Assembly (NCBI GenBank): GCA_007132315.1
Contig: SLOW01000174.1
Coordinates: forward strand, 1-8,459
Length of the DNA stretch: 8,459 nt
Direction of reading: 5' to 3'
Source of the DNA: Opitutales bacterium
GTDB taxonomy: Bacteria > Verrucomicrobiota > Verrucomicrobiia > Opitutales > T3Sed10-336
Shown: positions 6,614 to 8,459 of the stretch, one piece after another
Layout: the number at the start of each line of letters is the position of its first letter
How positions within the stretch are numbered: the first letter of the stretch is position 1
Notes under the pieces: model-generated
Told to the model about the DNA's origin: nothing
The model's input: only the letters and a program-made list of their open reading frames with translations
Databases searched by the model: none
Translations under genes and position numbers: made by a program

Positions 6614-7362
6614 GCGAACGCGTGCTCGCGCAGCTTCCGGTGCAGGGCGGTGACTGTCTTCAGGCACGAAGAGTCCTCCCGGTAAGCCGCCGGGCGCGGC
6701 TGCGGCGCGGGATTCGACAGGTCGGCCGCGATTCGGCCGGGCCGGGGACTGAGCACCAGGATGCGATCGGCCAGGAAGGCGGCTTCGTGCACGGAATGGG
6801 TGACAAGCACGGTGGTCCAACGATTCCGGTGGTGCAGCAGGGAAAGATCCTCGTTCAGGCTGTTGCGAGTGATCTCGTCCAGCGCGGCGAAGGGCTCGTC
6901 CAGAAGCACCAGCCGCGGTTCCGTGGCGAGGGCGCGCGCGAGTGAGACACGCATCTTCATTCCGCCGGACAGCTGGTTGGGGTAGAGACTCAGAGCATCC
7001 GCGAGTCCCACCCGCCGGGCGCCTCTTTCGGCGGCCTTTCGTCGTTCGGAACGTTTTTTCCCGGTCAGTCGGAAGGGCAGGGCGATGTTGTTCTCGACCG
7101 TAAGCCAGGGCAGCAGGGCGGGCTCCTGGAAAACCATGGCCAGGGAATCGGGCGTTCCGTCCGCCGGCGCCCCGGCGATGTGGACCGTCCCGGTCGAGGG
7201 GCGTTCCAGCGAGGAAAGCAGCCGCAGAAAGGTGCTCTTGCCGCACCCGCTGGAACCGATCAACGCAACGAAGGACCCTTCCTCTATCGTCAGCTCCGGA
7301 ATATCCAGCACCGTGCCGGAGTCCGCATAAGTATGGGCGACGTTGTCGAATCGAAGAAACAT
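6610..7362 (-). CDS. ABC transporter ATP-binding protein, NitT/TauB/SsuB type
   Basis: A 250-residue cytoplasmic ATPase that powers the adjoining permease. All motifs are intact: Walker A GSSGCGKST (36-44), Q-loop Gln79 in MVFQEPALLPW, signature LSGGM (131-135), Walker B LVLLDEP (151-157), D-loop ALD (160-162) and switch His189 in VTHSVHEA. The sequence 'VFQEPALLPWLTVENNI' is characteristic of the nitrate/taurine/sulfonate import group. The frame is open far upstream, but ATG 7362 is the start: AAAGGA at 7375-7370 sits 7 nt before it, the protein begins exactly at the family N-terminus (FLRFDNVAHTY), and the upstream translation looks non-coding. It is the first gene of a two-gene operon. No substrate-binding protein gene is next to it, which is unusual for this family. 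Confidence 0.96.
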   Translation of the reverse strand: MFLRFDNVAHTYADSGTVLDIPELTIEEGSFVALIGSSGCGKSTFLRLLSSLERPSTGTVHIAGAPADGTPDSLAMVFQEPALLPWLTVENNIALPFRLTGKKRSERRKAAERGARRVGLADALSLYPNQLSGGMKMRVSLARALATEPRLVLLDEPFAALDEITRNSLNEDLSLLHHRNRWTTVLVTHSVHEAAFLADRILVLSPRPGRIAADLSNPAPQPRPAAYREDSSCLKTVTALHRKLREHAFA

Positions 7363-7372
7363 GGCCAATTCC

Positions 7373-7390
7373 TTTCCAGTGAACTGGAAA
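7373..7390 (-). promoter_or_regulatory. Perfect 18-bp palindrome at the ribosome-binding site of the ABC operon
   Basis: TTTCCAGT-GA-ACTGGAAA is a perfect inverted repeat with 8-bp arms and a 2-nt centre, ending 10 nt before the ATPase start codon. On the minus strand its last three bases are the first three of the AAAGGA Shine-Dalgarno. It could be a dimer-binding operator just downstream of the promoter, or an RNA hairpin that competes with ribosome binding. The sequence does not tell which. Confidence 0.5.
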
Positions 7391-7541
7391 ACTCTCACCG
7401 GCGCACGCGTAAAACGCGGGAGCGCGGGCACCTCGCGAGCGAGGGCCGCAACGCAATGCACGCCTTCCCGCTGGCGCTCGGACCACGTGCGCGGATCACA
7501 GGTTGACGACCGCGGCGATGGAGTCAGGATCAGGCAGTAAG

Positions 7542-7615
7542 GTCCGCACTCGTCCATTGATCGTGACGCTGTCCTATGACTGATTCCCGTCCAGGCACCG
7601 TCGGATGGTCCAGGC
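7542..7615. repeat. Phased GTCC motif series, including two GTCCAGGC copies
   Basis: GTCC occurs at 7542, 7552, 7571, 7589 and 7608, so the spacings are 10, 19, 18 and 19 bp. The last two copies are identical over 8 bp (GTCCAGGC at 7589-7596 and 7608-7615). Spacing close to multiples of a helical turn would put all copies on one DNA face, as in direct-repeat operators. AraC-family proteins commonly bind direct repeats about two turns apart. The motif is short, so chance clustering is possible. Confidence 0.35.
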
Positions 7616-7706
7616 TGACAAGGCCGCTCCGTGTCGGGCAGCTTCACCGTTCCCCAAAATGCGGCTCCTCGCCATTTCTCCTAGAGAACTCGACGGAAGC
7701 GGGTGC

Positions 7707-7722
7707 GAGTGGCGAGCCACTC
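7707..7722 (-). terminator. Short perfect hairpin downstream of the AraC gene
   Basis: GAGTGGC-GA-GCCACTC forms a perfect stem about 47 nt past the AraC stop codon on the minus strand. No run of T follows it, so it is at best a weak or factor-assisted terminator, and it could equally be a protein-binding palindrome. Confidence 0.22.
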
Positions 7723-7768
7723 ATACAGACCGATCTCCATTGTAGACCGGTGCGTGAGCGGCGGGATC

Positions 7769-8459
7769 CTACCCCTTGGGCGAGGCGCGATAGGCGCGGG
7801 GCGATTTCGCCATGACGCGCCGGAAGAGCCGCGAAAAATAAAAAGGGTCGTCGTAACCCACCGCCGCACCGACGTCTTCCACGCGCATCTCCGTCGTGTC
7901 GAGCAGGCGGCAGGCGTGCTGCACCTTCATTCGGAGAAAATAATCGACCGGAGAATAACCCGTCTTGCGCCGGAACAGGGTCGAATAATGAGCGGCGGAG
8001 AGGCCCGCCTTGGTGGCGAGTTGAGCGAGCTTCGCCCGTTCGTCGAGGTGTTCGCGCATCCAGACAATGGTACGCCCGACCGGATCTGCGCCGGTCGAGG
8101 CGGGATACCGCAGTCGCGCCCGGTTGAGTTCGGCCAGCGCCAGTCGCAATCGGGCGGCGGCGCTCAACAGGTTGGGAAGGGTGTAATCCTCTTCGAGGCA
8201 CTCGTGGATCCGTTTGAATCCGGCGCGTTCCGCACTCCCTTCGGGCAGGGCAACGACGGGACGCCGGGCGGTCACCGCCAGGACCTTCTGAAACCCGGCG
8301 ACTTCTTCCCCTCGCATGTGCGCCCAATATATCGACCACAGGACGGCGTCGTCCGTGCCATAGGCGTGAGGCTCCCCGGGCGGAATAAAGACCAGCGTGT
8401 CCGTCCCGACCGACACGCGTTCTCCGGCACCCACCCGCACCCATCCCCGTCCCGAGGCG
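7769..8459 (-). CDS. AraC-family transcriptional regulator with cupin sensor domain (5' end cut off)
   Basis: The last 229 residues are present and the frame runs out of the window, so the true start is not visible; the in-frame GTG at 8440 is internal to the domain. Visible residues 1-50 are the end of an AraC-type cupin sensor: SGRGWVRV, VFIPPGEPHAYGTD and WSIYWAHMRG are typical of regulators that bind sugars or related small ligands. Residues about 126-229 are the C-terminal DNA-binding domain, with two helix-turn-helix units: LAQLATKAGLSAAHYSTLFR (144-163) and VEDVGAAVGYDDPFYFSRLF (193-212). The ending KSPRAYRASPKG is typical of the family. It is a cytoplasmic, ligand-responsive regulator. 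It precedes the ABC importer operon on the same strand, 406 bp upstream. Its targets could be that operon or genes beyond the right edge. Confidence 0.94.
   Translation of the reverse strand, partial: ASGRGWVRVGAGERVSVGTDTLVFIPPGEPHAYGTDDAVLWSIYWAHMRGEEVAGFQKVLAVTARRPVVALPEGSAERAGFKRIHECLEEDYTLPNLLSAAARLRLALAELNRARLRYPASTGADPVGRTIVWMREHLDERAKLAQLATKAGLSAAHYSTLFRRKTGYSPVDYFLRMKVQHACRLLDTTEMRVEDVGAAVGYDDPFYFSRLFRRVMAKSPRAYRASPKG

Larger units (their letters stand above)
7363..7768. other. 406-bp non-coding region between the AraC gene and the ABC operon
   Basis: No convincing gene is visible on either strand. Short open frames exist (for example minus-strand 7740-7681, 19 codons, and 7675-7574, 33 codons) but show no recognisable product. 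The region holds an 18-bp palindrome at 7373-7390, a 14-bp inverted repeat CCTCGC-GA-GCGAGG at 7431-7444, a phased GTCC series at 7542-7615 and a hairpin at 7707-7722. The promoter of the ABC operon should lie here, but I see no strong -35/-10 pair. Confidence 0.6.

Noticed and set aside
4830..7486. Long minus-strand open frames at 4830-6554 and 5828-7486
   Set aside because: Both run across real gene boundaries. The second is simply the permease frame extended upstream through the ATPase gene; the permease starts at 6613, coupled by ATGA.
7503..7531. TTGACG at 7503 as a plus-strand promoter
   Set aside because: There is no acceptable -10 element 16-18 bp downstream and no plus-strand gene for it to serve.
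7523..7620. Possible TPP riboswitch ahead of the ABC operon
   Set aside because: The minus strand has a CCTGATC stretch, and some related importers carry thiamine precursors. But the CUGAGA element and the closing GCG-x-AGGGA element of the TPP fold are missing.
7574..7740. Two small minus-strand open frames (19 codons at 7740-7681; 33 codons at 7675-7574)
   Set aside because: There is no proper ribosome-binding site (the GGAG before the second is only 2 nt from its ATG), no recognisable product, and the second overlaps the repeat region. Not enough to call a gene.

Overview
This is a GC-rich bacterial chromosomal window from a Gram-negative, diderm organism: it encodes an ExbB/ExbD proton-channel pair and a TonB-like partner, which only make sense with an outer membrane. 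The style of the AraC regulator and the TPR-exbB-exbD arrangement would fit Verrucomicrobiota (Opitutae-like), but no taxonomic marker is present, so this is a weak inference. There are no rRNA or tRNA genes, CRISPR arrays, insertion sequences or phage genes.

Layout. (1) Positions 2-1029, plus strand: the last 49 codons of a carbamoyl-phosphate synthase large subunit (carB), then after 17 bp a complete formyltetrahydrofolate deformylase (purU). (2) Positions 1154-5777, plus strand: a compact four-gene envelope module. It holds an 889-residue exported or membrane-anchored TPR protein, an ExbB/TolQ-type protein, an ExbD/TolR-type protein and a divergent TonB/TolA-like protein. The last three genes overlap by ATGA, so they are translationally coupled. 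(3) A 50-bp convergent gap with a hairpin. (4) Positions 5828-7362, minus strand: permease and ATPase of a NitT/TauT/SsuBC-type ABC importer, also ATGA-coupled, with no substrate-binding protein in view. (5) A 406-bp non-coding stretch with a perfect 18-bp palindrome at the ATPase ribosome-binding site, a phased series of GTCC motifs and two shorter inverted repeats. (6) Positions 7769-8459, minus strand: an AraC-family regulator cut by the window edge.

How the genes may work together. In the central module ExbB and ExbD would form the proton-driven motor and the third protein would carry the force across the periplasm. The large TPR protein, encoded first, is the likely scaffold or target adaptor. 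This is the most interesting part: the TonB-like protein keeps a transmembrane histidine but has no proline-rich spacer and only a barely recognisable C-terminal domain. On the minus strand the AraC regulator lies upstream of the importer in the same orientation, and the repeats in the gap are candidate operator elements. That link is inference from position only.
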